From positions 10,307,132 through 10,371,131 of the forward strand of contig NC_060885.1 in assembly GCF_014805685.1 (NCBI RefSeq): a DNA stretch of 64,000 nt, given 5' to 3'. This document shows, piece after piece, positions 38,701 through 57,972 of the stretch; the stretch's first letter is position 1; each line of letters starts with the position of its first letter. The notes beneath the pieces were generated by a model, which saw only the letters and a program-made list of their open reading frames with translations, was not told the origin of the DNA and did no database searches. Position numbers and translations under genes: made by a program. This DNA comes from Silurus meridionalis (lineage: Eukaryota > Chordata > Actinopteri > Siluriformes > Siluridae).

Positions 38701-38855
38701 CTGTCCGAGTTGGAGTCGCCTGTGGTGCTGTAAAACGGGTTCTCGCTGCTGTCGTCTCCCGACTCGCCGAACACGTCGTCCGAAATCTGCAGGCTCTCGT
38801 AGCGCGAGCGGGCCGCCTCGAGCAGCGACAGCGCCCTCCGCCCGCACTCCGCCAT
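6978..38855 (-). CDS. pgbd5: piggyBac transposable element-derived protein 5 (domesticated transposase)
   Basis: Seven coding exons on the minus strand: 38855-38534, 26307-25877, 16267-16133, 15361-15181, 12844-12647, 8549-8444, 7173-6978. All junctions are GT-AG, phases agree, and the joined frame is 522 aa, close to the roughly 524 aa I recall for human PGBD5. The start is the ATG at 38855 in a good context (cgcgtgATGg); the codon before it is GTG. Residues 1-30 include the family's [14 protein letters not shown] segment; residues 30-105 are acidic, Ser/Gly-rich and poorly conserved. The DDE_Tnp_1_7-type core starts near [12 protein letters not shown] (exon 2). A basic stretch, RKRKKRKF, lies at about 274-281 and could be a nuclear signal. 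A hydrophobic helix ([14 protein letters not shown], from about 469) is near the C terminus; the Cys-rich tail of active piggyBac transposases is absent. Family knowledge: nuclear, neural-enriched; DNA-remodelling activity of the human protein is reported but debated. The intact frame in a repeat-rich locus indicates purifying selection. Confidence 0.95.
7378..7550. repeat. fish dispersed repeat ('atccagagcgacttac' family) with tRNA-like end
   Basis: Contains the common fish motif tatccagagcgacttaca followed by a degraded tRNA-like tail (gggccttactcagg, ccaatcttccaatcagaag, cttaaaccctgagctac). Related copies are at 46985-47180 and 57535-57690. It lies in pgbd5 intron 6. Confidence 0.6.
7817..7841. 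repeat. (TC)n microsatellite
   Basis: Short pure CT run inside pgbd5 intron 6. Confidence 0.9.
7991..8175. mobile_element. small hAT-like MITE with 8-bp target duplication
   Basis: Begins CAGGGGTGTCC and ends with AGACACCCTG, so the ends are imperfect inverted repeats. It is flanked by gtataagc (7983-7990) and gtaaaagc (8176-8183), an 8-bp duplication with one mismatch, as hAT transposition produces. The interior is palindrome-like: 'gggtgcagatttttattt' near the left and 'aaaacctgcaccca' near the right. No coding capacity. Confidence 0.7.
8834..9000. mobile_element. Tc1-type 'cactatat' family element, left arm
   Basis: Starts TA-CACTATATAGACC and continues with tattgggacacctgacttt and ccagccatttgtg, the terminal sequence of a non-autonomous family present at least five times in the window. 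Right-arm sequence is at 10540-10885 in opposite polarity. A truncated LINE at 9085-9690 lies between the arms. Confidence 0.6.
9085..9690 (-). mobile_element. 5'-truncated LINE insertion (3' end of RT ORF and tail)
   Basis: On the minus strand the frame encodes the C-terminal part of the same LINE as at 20.3-24.2 kb: [53 protein letters not shown] and [10 protein letters not shown]. It ends with the family 3' tail (ctgctgtggcgacccctaat, then a GAA-rich run). It is bounded by an exact 13-bp duplication CAATATCAGTATT (9072-9084 and 9691-9703), the mark of target-primed insertion. At 606 bp it is a dead, 5'-truncated copy inside pgbd5 intron 5. Confidence 0.9.
9704..10539. other. pgbd5 intron 5, nothing recognised
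   Basis: AT-rich; no exon or clear repeat supported. Confidence 0.4.
10540..10885. mobile_element. Tc1-type 'cactatat' family element, right arm
   Basis: Contains the family phrases ggttgagatcagggctct, ggccactcaagatctttc, ctttgtgcacaggagcat and gtgtcccaatattttat. It ends ccatatagtg, the reverse complement of the CACTATAT terminus. It may pair with the left arm at 8834, making an element of about 2 kb that the LINE later entered. Confidence 0.6.
10890..12540. other. pgbd5 intron 5, no feature supported
   Basis: No gene or assigned repeat. Around 12540-12630 a fragment (ttatccagtgtttagg, gcaggattcgaaccctc) recalls the tRNA-tailed fish repeat. Confidence 0.4.
13085..13471 (+). mobile_element. 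3' end of a Tc1-like transposon
   Basis: Includes the terminal coding part and 3' non-coding end of a common fish Tc1 element (ccttcaagactgttggaag, agcaaaaggtggctacttt). It finishes with the inverted terminal sequence gaaggtgtgtccaaacttt then tggtctgtactg. The 5' half and the left terminal repeat are missing. It lies in pgbd5 intron 4. Confidence 0.65.
13480..14200. other. pgbd5 intron 4, AT-rich
   Basis: No gene seen. The phrase gtcaaacagaaatgt with gctgcattaa recurs at about 25.33 kb, so part of this is an old interspersed repeat. Confidence 0.35.
14208..14335. repeat. fish dispersed repeat ('gtcaagtttatttctatagc' family)
   Basis: A short copy of a widespread fish repeat: tttatttctatagcacttt, then caacagacattgtc and aagcttaatagaa. 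A longer copy is at 40182-40640. Confidence 0.6.
14592..14642. mobile_element. end fragment of Tc1-like element
   Basis: Contains actggtcataatgttat and ctatgcctggtctgtgtgta, the terminal sequence of the element found more completely at 39960-40888. Confidence 0.5.
14650..17085. other. pgbd5 exons 3 and 4 with flanking intron, no other feature
   Basis: Apart from the pgbd5 exons at 15181-15361 and 16133-16267, I see no gene or assigned repeat here. Confidence 0.4.
17091..17400. mobile_element. Tc1-type 'cactatat' family fragment
   Basis: Begins TA-CACTATACAG and includes gtctggggtgcagtcgg, gcataggggcattgtaatgc and ttagttccagtgaa, matching the family body. The right terminus is not clear. Confidence 0.5.
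17780..18090 (+). mobile_element. LTR-like fragment with poly(A) signal
   Basis: A compositionally distinct, C-rich stretch (ccactcacc... class) with cttcccctt, caggtgaacctcgacgcag and gatcAATAAAcgacaccctg; AATAAA is at 18048-18053. This resembles the 3' part of a fish LTR-retrotransposon LTR. No coding part and no defined ends are present. Confidence 0.35.
18210..18444 (-). mobile_element. full-length SINE: tRNA-Glu head, body and tail shared with a LINE
   Basis: On the minus strand the element starts at 18444 with a complete tRNA-Glu-like sequence (18444-18373, 72 nt). It has an intact acceptor pairing (TCCCTGG...TCAGGGA), A box TGGTCTAGTGG, anticodon loop TTCTCAA (CTC anticodon) and B box GGTTCGATCC. 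The body (ccagccattagggttgcac ... aagcccggataaatgggg) matches the 5' end of the LINE at 20.31 kb. After GCGGAT it switches to a tail matching the LINE 3' end (gatccgctgtggcg, ctaatggga) and ends in an A-run. Flanking 17-bp duplications with one mismatch (18193-18209 and 18445-18461, gggataggtNttgtata) fix both ends, so transcription and insertion began at tRNA base 1. Confidence 0.9.
18465..20305. other. pgbd5 intron 2, nothing recognised
   Basis: AT-rich intron without a supported exon or assigned repeat. Near 19370-19700 the composition is more balanced but no open frame or splice pattern stands out. Confidence 0.4.
20310..24190 (+). pseudogene. near full-length but dead LINE (endonuclease + reverse transcriptase)
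   Basis: Ordered pieces of one non-LTR retrotransposon. The 5' end (ccagccattagggttgcac) is near 20312. Next come an endonuclease (EEP) domain with [12 protein letters not shown] and [16 protein letters not shown] at about 20.6-21.1 kb, a central region with [16 protein letters not shown] at 21.5 kb, and reverse transcriptase pieces: VGPNDIP (22.0 kb), QQYGFM (23.1 kb), FVDLEKAY (23.2 kb) and a frame-shifted MFAVDIV (23.45 kb). The C-terminal part reads [15 protein letters not shown] and [12 protein letters not shown]. The 3' tail is ctgtggtgacccctgaag. Stops, frameshifts and an internal deletion near 23.06 kb disable it, and the catalytic FADD motif reads FAVD. A hAT element splits it at 22018-22936. 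The clade is uncertain, possibly RTE-like. It lies in pgbd5 intron 2. Confidence 0.9.
22018..22936. mobile_element. non-autonomous hAT element nested in the LINE
   Basis: Inverted ends CAGTGTTGTGCTAGTTACT and (reverse complement of the right end) CAGTGTTGGGCAATAACGC. An exact 8-bp target duplication CATACCAG lies at 22010-22017 and 22937-22944. Sub-terminal aagtaact / gcgttac motifs repeat at both ends. The 919-bp interior has no transposase frame. It interrupts the LINE reverse transcriptase right after the codons for GPNDIP, and the LINE resumes after the second CATACCAG. Confidence 0.95.
24371..24442. repeat. (TA)36 microsatellite
   Basis: Pure TA run directly before a mobile-element terminus. 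Confidence 0.95.
24447..24946. mobile_element. mariner-like terminus with LTR-like sequence
   Basis: The left end CAGTGGAACCCACTTATC then tcgacctcgg follows TA, like the CAGTGGAACC ends at 53175 and 54143, and continues with tcgag-type repeats. From about 24770 the sequence (ataacggacagtgagag, ggtgatgagtgataaacga ... cctgaca) resembles the right half of the solo LTR at 53550-53914. The matching right mariner terminus was not found, so the limits are approximate. Confidence 0.45.
25014..25400. mobile_element. MITE-like element rich in 'attaatc' motifs
   Basis: Starts at tagggctttcagttgatt and continues taattgtaattaatcacatg, atcaatcgcaacttaatcg and tctgttcaaaatgtacctt. This is the profile of a common fish non-autonomous element (gggctgtcaatcgattaa type). 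The right limit is estimated. Confidence 0.5.
25437..25665. mobile_element. non-autonomous DNA element, 'cttacga' family, copy 2
   Basis: Begins acaggtagtcttctacttac and shares ctacaagcaggagacattc, gcttttatcactaaaattg and ctgtttgaaac with the 4.2 kb copy in the same order. Confidence 0.6.
26310..28140. other. pgbd5 intron 1, nothing recognised
   Basis: AT-rich intron DNA; no supported exon, RNA gene or assigned repeat. Confidence 0.4.
28150..28316 (-). mobile_element. tRNA-derived SINE fragment
   Basis: On the minus strand it reads tagctcagtggttaaggc (A-box region), then cagaaggttgggggttcaag (B-box region) and cacttgagcaagcaatattg. It is the same family and order as the plus-strand copy at 45796. 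It lies in pgbd5 intron 1. Confidence 0.65.
28330..32225. other. pgbd5 intron 1, nothing recognised
   Basis: About 3.9 kb of AT-rich intron with G/T-rich low-complexity patches (31090-31170). The open frames are short and look random. I saw no exon with splice sites. Confidence 0.4.
32230..33074. mobile_element. Tc1-type 'cactatat' element carrying a LINE fragment
   Basis: Ends CACTATATAACCAAAAG and, on the right, ggctgtgtagtg with TA on both sides, so both termini and TA target are present. The interior at about 32540-32940 is unrelated. Its frames resemble the C-terminal region of an L2/CR1-like LINE reverse transcriptase (TLGVIIDSS, then pieces like [14 protein letters not shown] and [11 protein letters not shown] with shifts). 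The LINE piece probably inserted into, or was trapped by, the DNA element. Confidence 0.6.
33080..34195. other. pgbd5 intron 1, 'agctag'-rich patch
   Basis: No gene. From about 33640 to 34020, AGCTA/TAGC motifs recur many times (ctaagctagc, agctagccac, caagctagctaatg), suggesting an old, unclassified local repeat. Confidence 0.35.
34200..34635. mobile_element. Tc1-type 'cactatat' family copy
   Basis: After TA, begins CACTTTACAGAC and continues ggcacctgactttcccag, cagcattacaatgcac, tgagtggcctgcgctag and ctgaacacctttaggaag. This is the longest continuous body of the family here. The right terminus is not clear. Confidence 0.6.
34640..36420. other. pgbd5 intron 1, no gene seen
   Basis: Contains a (CT)n(CA)n microsatellite at 35699-35755 and otherwise nothing I can assign. 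Confidence 0.45.
35699..35755. repeat. compound (CT)n(CA)n microsatellite
   Basis: About 21 CT units, then about six CA units, followed by ctctcactctcac. Confidence 0.9.
36423..36972. mobile_element. Tc1-like element with inverted ends, decayed
   Basis: Left end agtccactttattaggaac then acctatatgactgcac. The right end reads, in reverse, ctgacctctttattggaaac then tgcacatttatgcag. Interior patches (gtatttcagaacctgct, cttgagatggacggcctac, agcagaagaccacactggg) match a fish Tc1 transposase gene with large deletions. Related ends lie at 57030-57355 and 63067-63100. Confidence 0.65.
36975..38530. other. pgbd5 intron 1, 5' part, nothing recognised
   Basis: No supported feature. The open frame at 38052-38533 on the minus strand is read-through of pgbd5 exon 1 into its intron. 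Confidence 0.4.
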
Positions 38856-39158
38856 CACGCGTCAGAGCCGGCGCACGGTCGTGCGAGCTTCGGCGTCCGG
38901 GAGTAAAGTGTCCGGGACGAGCCCAAGCTCCAGCATGCGGTCCCGCTTTACAACCCCCCTCCCCTCCCCTCCCCGCAGCCTCGCTCCCGTTTACACACAC
39001 ACACACACGCGCGTGACGCGTCTCCTCGAGGATGTCGCAAAAGCGAGTCAGACCGCACGAGCGCTGTTCCCATTCACCGTAGTGCTGAAACCCGTTCTGA
39101 GACGCGCGAGCGCACCGGCGAACAAAAGCTGAACTAGCGTGCATCCGTACAGGGTGCG

Positions 39159-39194
<36 letters not shown>

Positions 39195-39195
39195 C
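38535..39195 (-). promoter_or_regulatory. GC/CpG-rich first-exon and promoter region of pgbd5
   Basis: From about 38560 to 39150 the base composition changes sharply to GC-rich with many CpG pairs, including GCGCGTG and CGGCGCACGG runs, in otherwise AT-rich DNA. It covers pgbd5 coding exon 1 and about 300 bp upstream. A C-rich run (cccctcccctcccctcccc) lies at about 38955-38975 and a (CT)n tract at 39158-39187. No TATA box is obvious. This fits a CpG-island promoter. The transcription start is not defined by the sequence. cog2 starts 2.9 kb away, so a shared bidirectional promoter is unlikely. Confidence 0.6.
39158..39187. repeat. (CT)n tract upstream of pgbd5
   Basis: A pure CT run about 300 bp upstream of the pgbd5 ATG, at the edge of the GC-rich promoter region; GA on the pgbd5 coding strand. 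Confidence 0.9.
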
Positions 39196-39587
39196 TATTC
39201 CTCAGAAATCACCTGACTCGCCCTCACTCTGCCGTCCAATCGCGTTATTCTCTGAAGCGAACGTCAAATATAACGTCTTGCCAAAAGGGATTTTATAGAG
39301 GGCAGTGTCTCTCTGGGCAGTGTACTGTTTACCTTACCATTTCTTTTTCTATTACATACTGTATATTCCGAATGTTTTGTCGAAGGCAATGAATTTACTG
39401 TCTCTAAAGGCAGCTACTGTAGTAAATTGTACTGTAAAACCTCCCAGATTATTATCGAGACTTTTAATTTTGTGATTTCACCTTCTCGTTTATTTTCTGG
39501 TATACCTTTATAGGTGGGAAAATCTGTGCAAAATGCTCTATGCACTGAGTAAAATATTACTCTACACTATACATCATCATATTATTG

Positions 39588-39588
<1 letters not shown>

Positions 39589-39621
<33 letters not shown>
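39589..39621. repeat. (TTA)n microsatellite
   Basis: Pure ATT/TTA run between pgbd5 and cog2. Confidence 0.9.
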
Positions 39622-39624
<3 letters not shown>

Positions 39625-39680
39625 GGGTATTTGTTGTTCTTTTTAATACACACCGACCAAGCATAACATGATTAACATAA

Positions 39681-39750
39681 GATAAGATAAGATAAGATAA
39701 GATAAGATAAGATAAGATAAGATAAGATAAGATAAGATGAGATAAGATAG
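39681..39750. repeat. (GATAA)14 pentanucleotide array
   Basis: Eleven perfect GATAA units, then GATGA, GATAA and GATAG. The flank (atataccc, ttatttgtcccacagttgg, gaaatttctctgttacagc) is typical of a LINE 3' tail from which such arrays grow. Each unit is also a GATA-factor core. Confidence 0.9.
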
Positions 39751-39959
39751 ATATACCCTTATTTGTCCCACAGTTGGGAAATTTCTCTGTTACAGCAGCA
39801 AAGAATAAATAATTGCAAATCTATAAAGTGTAGACACATACTATAGTATAAAGTATATACACAACACAATGTATAAATACAAATAAGGAAAAAAAGAAAC
39901 CACTAGTAATAATTAGTTACGCACGTATTGCACACAGGTGGTATTGCACTACGACATTA

Positions 39960-40888
39960 TACAATTACAACCGGTGAAGGGAATAACACTTTTTTTCTTC
40001 ATCATGGCACCTGTTAGTTTGTGAGATATATTAGGCAGCAAGTCAATATTTTGTCCTTGTAATTGATGTGTTAAAAGCAGGAAAAAATAAGGATCATAAA
40101 GGATTTGAGCGATCTTGATAAGGGCCAAATTGTGATGGCTAGATGACTATGTCAAAGCATCACTGCAGCTCTTGTAAAGTGAAGTCAAGTGTATTTCTAT
40201 AGCGCTTTTCACAATGGACTGACAATGCAGCTTTATAGAATTTAAGAATTAAGGTGAATGGTGTGTATTTATCCCTGGTGAGCAGCCATGGCGACTGTGG
40301 CAAGGAAAAACTCCCTTAGATGTTATGAGGAAGAAACCTTGAGAGGAACCAGACTCAAAAAGGAAACCCATCCTCATTTGGGTGACATCAAGAGTGTGAT
40401 TATAGTCTTTGAACAATACAGAACACTGGAGAATGAGAACTAACATGAGCACCGGAATGTAAGATTATGGGTAATGTTCTTTCTACAGTTTTATACAGTC
40501 ATTTGAGGTTGTGGAACCAGGAGCTACTGAGCAACTCATAAAATAGCTCAACATGTTCGACCATCATAGATCCAACACCAGCTTCTAAATACCAGAGCCT
40601 TTAAACACTCAAAGAGGTCCAATGTCAAAACACTGCATGAAGTGGAATCCAATTCTTGTGGGATGTTAGTGGTCTGCAGTGGTCAGTATCTATGAAAAGT
40701 GGTCCAAGAAAGGAACAGTGGTGAACCGGTGACAGGGTCGTGGAAGGCTGATCCGTGTGGTCCTGTAGCTCAGATTGCTGAAGAAGTTAATGCTGTTAAT
40801 GCTCATGGGTCAGGACTGTTTTGGCAGCAAAAGGGGGACCAACACAATACTGGGCAGGTGGTCATAATGCTATGCCTGGTTGGTGTAT
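39960..40888 (+). pseudogene. Tc1-like transposon relic interrupted by another repeat
   Basis: Pieces of a transposase frame: KDLSDLDKGQIVMAR (about 40100-40145), then after an insertion SAVVSIYEKWSKKGTVVN-like and QIAEEVNAVNAHG sequence (about 40650-40800). The right terminal sequence is ggtggtcataatgctatgc then ctggttggtgta. Stops (for example after IVMAR) disable it. The interruption at 40178-40640 is flanked by TCTTGT. Confidence 0.7.
40182..40640. repeat. fish dispersed repeat inserted in the Tc1 relic
   Basis: Begins gtcaagtgtatttctatagc, like the 14.2 kb copy, and continues with gagcagccatggcgactg, ggaaaaactcccttag, ccttgagaggaaccagactc and gaaccaggagctactgag. The transposase frame stops before it and resumes after it; TCTTGT on both sides suggests a short target duplication. 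Confidence 0.65.
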
Positions 40889-40889
40889 A

Positions 40890-41600
40890 TATAAATAGAC
40901 TTTGTTAGATTTTCTTGTTAGAATCCTGATTTTTGATCTTATGACTAATTGGCCAACAGACTGATTTTTGTTAACAATTCAGCTTCTGTCTGTACTACCA
41001 GCTTTAAATAGACTGTTCTTTTTTTTTACCTACACTATTTCTATGTCTATATCTTCTCTCTGAAAGTTTCTTCAGGTTGCAGGTAGTTCAGTGATTAAGG
41101 TGCTGGGTTACTGATCATAAAGGGTTCAAGTTTCCACCAGTGCTTGAATTGAAGGGGGGCTGGGGGGATCATAAGGCATTAGGGACCCCCATGACAAATA
41201 AAAAATAGACTTAGGGGTCCCCAAGATTATTTAAGCAACTAAATATATAAATTACACAACAACTGGGGACCCCCCCCCCCCCAACACTTCACTCAAAGCT
41301 GGAATATTTTATTAAATCATTTAATTGTACTGTAATGCATATGTGACAAGAAATGCATCTTTCTTTCGCGTGCTGTAATTTGTTGCATTAGAATTACTGA
41401 TAGACATATAAGGGTACATGTTTACACAGAGCTATGTGTAAATAAAAAAGATTTCCAAAATGCACCAGATATAATGTGCAAAGCTCTGTTTTTGCACTCA
41501 TATTAAGAGAATAAAGCACTTTTGGTTCTGCAGCTTGGACCCTGCTTTTGTTGCTGCTGCTTTATTCCTGGATCTCGATAGAGGGCGCGTGCTAAAAAAA
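40890..41600. other. intergenic, upstream of cog2
   Basis: Contains a C-run at 41271-41281 and an atatgtgacaagaaatg SINE-tail-like phrase at about 41340. No gene or clear enhancer. Confidence 0.4.
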
Positions 41601-41782
41601 ACAAACAACGACAGCCCCGCTTGTGTCACGTGACCACATCCGGGTGCGTGCCATGTTTGCGGAAGTGAATGAAGGCTCTTTGGTCTCAGTTTAGAAATGA
41701 ACCGGGGAACATCTGAATATAAGCGATAAGACCTTTATTTTTATTTTGATCTCCCCCTTGATTTTCGTCGACGTGAAGAATC
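41600..41782 (+). promoter_or_regulatory. cog2 promoter / 5' UTR with E-box, ETS-like site and three upstream ORFs
   Basis: A palindromic GTCACGTGAC (E-box/CLEAR-like, about 41624-41633) and a CGGAAGT core (ETS-like, about 41660-41666) lie 120-160 bp before the cog2 start. No TATA box is seen. Three short ORFs precede the main ATG: 41653-41694 (13 codons), 41669-41716 (15 codons) and 41697-41729 (10 codons). All end before the cog2 ATG. Whether they are in the mRNA depends on the transcription start, which I cannot see. Confidence 0.45.
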
Positions 41783-56230
<14,448 letters not shown>

Positions 56231-56866
56231 GGCTCGTCCTTCAGGTCGACGGGAAACTCCTGTTTTACCGAGCTTGGGCAGGTGTTCACAAAGGTTACGG
56301 GGGGAAACAAAAGGCTTCCCCACTGATTGACAGCCATGTTGCTCTCAGTGAAGTTGAGATGTAAAAATCGAGCGCTTTAAACTGAGAGATCTGCCTGCGA
56401 TAAAGCACTACAAGAATGTGTTCTTTTGGTCAAATGTTATTTATTGTTAAATCCTTTGACATAATTAGGGAATTTTAATGTTAAATAATAGTGGATAAGG
56501 GATTCATAATGATATGCAATGATTCTAAATATAATCATTTTTATATTAAGGAATGTACTGGAAAGTACTGTGTGTTGTAACCTGTAATACACAGTTACAT
56601 AAGCAGTTGCTTTGACAGCCTGTGACTGTTGTTTTGGAGATTATGTCATAAAATTTAACACTGTGTGTCAGAATGAATGAAGTGTAATTTCTGCCACAGT
56701 ATCTTCTCTGAGCCAGGTTGCCAAATAGAAGCTCAGCACCCCAATGTGACTTTTTGCATTTCATGTCAACATACTGTTATCAGAGACATGTTCTACTGGA
56801 TAAGGCTGAAAATACTGTAACTTTTCAACATATCCTTGAAAATAAAAGGCTTAGAAAGTTATGGCC
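56231..56866 (+). terminator. cog2 3' UTR and poly(A) signal
   Basis: After the TAG stop at 56228-56230 there is about 610 bp of non-coding sequence to a canonical AATAAA at 56841-56846, the likely end of the cog2 mRNA. I saw no repeat within it. Confidence 0.6.
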
Positions 56867-57029
56867 CACATTGCTGCTTGTGTTATAGCCTTGTAGGATA
56901 CTTCTTTTTGTTGAGGAAATAGATCATGGAGAATGGTTTGAACTGACAGGAATACAATAATAAACTTAAAAAAAAAACTGGAAAAAGACCAGGTAGGTAA
57001 ACCTATACCGATTGTAGTCTCAGATTCCT

Positions 57030-57355
57030 GTTCTTGCCTGAGCGCATGTGGTATTTTGCTGTTCTGCCTCAAAATCAAACACATTCTACATTCCAACATG
57101 GCTTTCTGCTCACCACTGTTGAAAATTGTGTTATTTGAGTTACCGTCCCCTTCCTGTCAAATCATATCTGCACTCACTGTCATTTTTTCCCACACTATTC
57201 TGTATAAACAGTGTGAAAATCCCAGGAGATCAGCCGTTTTTAAATGTCTGGCCCCAACAGCCATGCCACAGTTAAAGTCCCTGTCCTTCATTTTCTGCAT
57301 TGTGCTACTGTCATATGATTAGCTGATTGGATAATACACGAATAGCTATGTGAGC
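57030..57355. mobile_element. Tc1-like relic between cog2 and agt
   Basis: Patches gaaaatcccaggagatcagc, ctgtcaaatcatatctgc and atgattagctgattggataa correspond to the antisense 5' part of the Tc1-like family seen at 36.4 kb. No complete end. Confidence 0.5.
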
Positions 57356-57534
57356 AGATAATCCTATTGAATATTGGCTTATGAGGCACAATGGAGTACA
57401 CTAGTCATTGTGGCTCATTTTGCTATGAATATGAATTGTCCAGGTGTTGCTTATTTTGTTTATAATCAAATAAAACCAATCAAGTTTTCTACCTGTAATT
57501 CTTATGGTTTATTAATGCTGGAATTCACGATTAC

Positions 57535-57690
57535 ATTGACATTTATGACATTTGGCAGATGCCCTTATACCAAATTTCCTATTTATTCTTATTCTTTATT
57601 CTCAGCTCATTAAAAGTTGAGGGTTATCAAAGTTCCTGAACAGCTAAGATCTGAACTCGCAAGCTTTTGATCAAAGGTCCAACAACAATA
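57535..57690. repeat. fish dispersed repeat ('ggcagatgcccttat' family)
   Basis: Starts ttgacatttatgacatttgg then cagatgcccttatacc. A degraded tRNA-like tail (gatctgaactcgcaagc, ttttgatcaaaggtcca) follows. It lies between the cog2 and agt 3' ends. Confidence 0.6.
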
Positions 57691-57836
57691 TGTGAAATTA
57701 ATTCTATGAAATGTGTAATGACATTAGAATAGATGAGATATATAAATATATGAACTTTTTTGTTTGTTTTTTGTTTTTAAGAAAGTAATGGACCTGCTGT
57801 TATGCAGTTGTGAGGACAGTTATTATTTAATATTAT

Positions 57837-57842
57837 TTATTA
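57837..57842 (-). terminator. candidate agt poly(A) signal
   Basis: AATAAA on the minus strand (TTTATT on the plus strand), about 130 nt past the agt stop codon. It lies in AT-rich sequence, so a chance match is possible. Confidence 0.4.
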
Positions 57843-57972
57843 TTTACTTCTAACTTCAAACATCTTTAATATAGAAAACATTTGCTATGTTATAATAAAC
57901 TATGCTTAGTTACATGAAGATATGACTTGAAAATACAATAATATTACATATTATTTGGGACTGAACTGTGCT

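Noticed and set aside
38560..39144. 194-codon minus-strand frame overlapping pgbd5 exon 1
   Set aside because: A chance open frame in GC-rich sequence; it is Arg/Gly-rich and shifted relative to the conserved pgbd5 frame.
39681..39750. CRISPR-like array
   Set aside because: Contiguous 5-bp units with no spacers, in a vertebrate genome. It is a microsatellite.
39195..41600. Bidirectional promoter shared by pgbd5 and cog2
   Set aside because: The starts are about 2.9 kb apart, with a Tc1 relic and simple repeats between them, and cog2 has its own E-box/ETS-like region.
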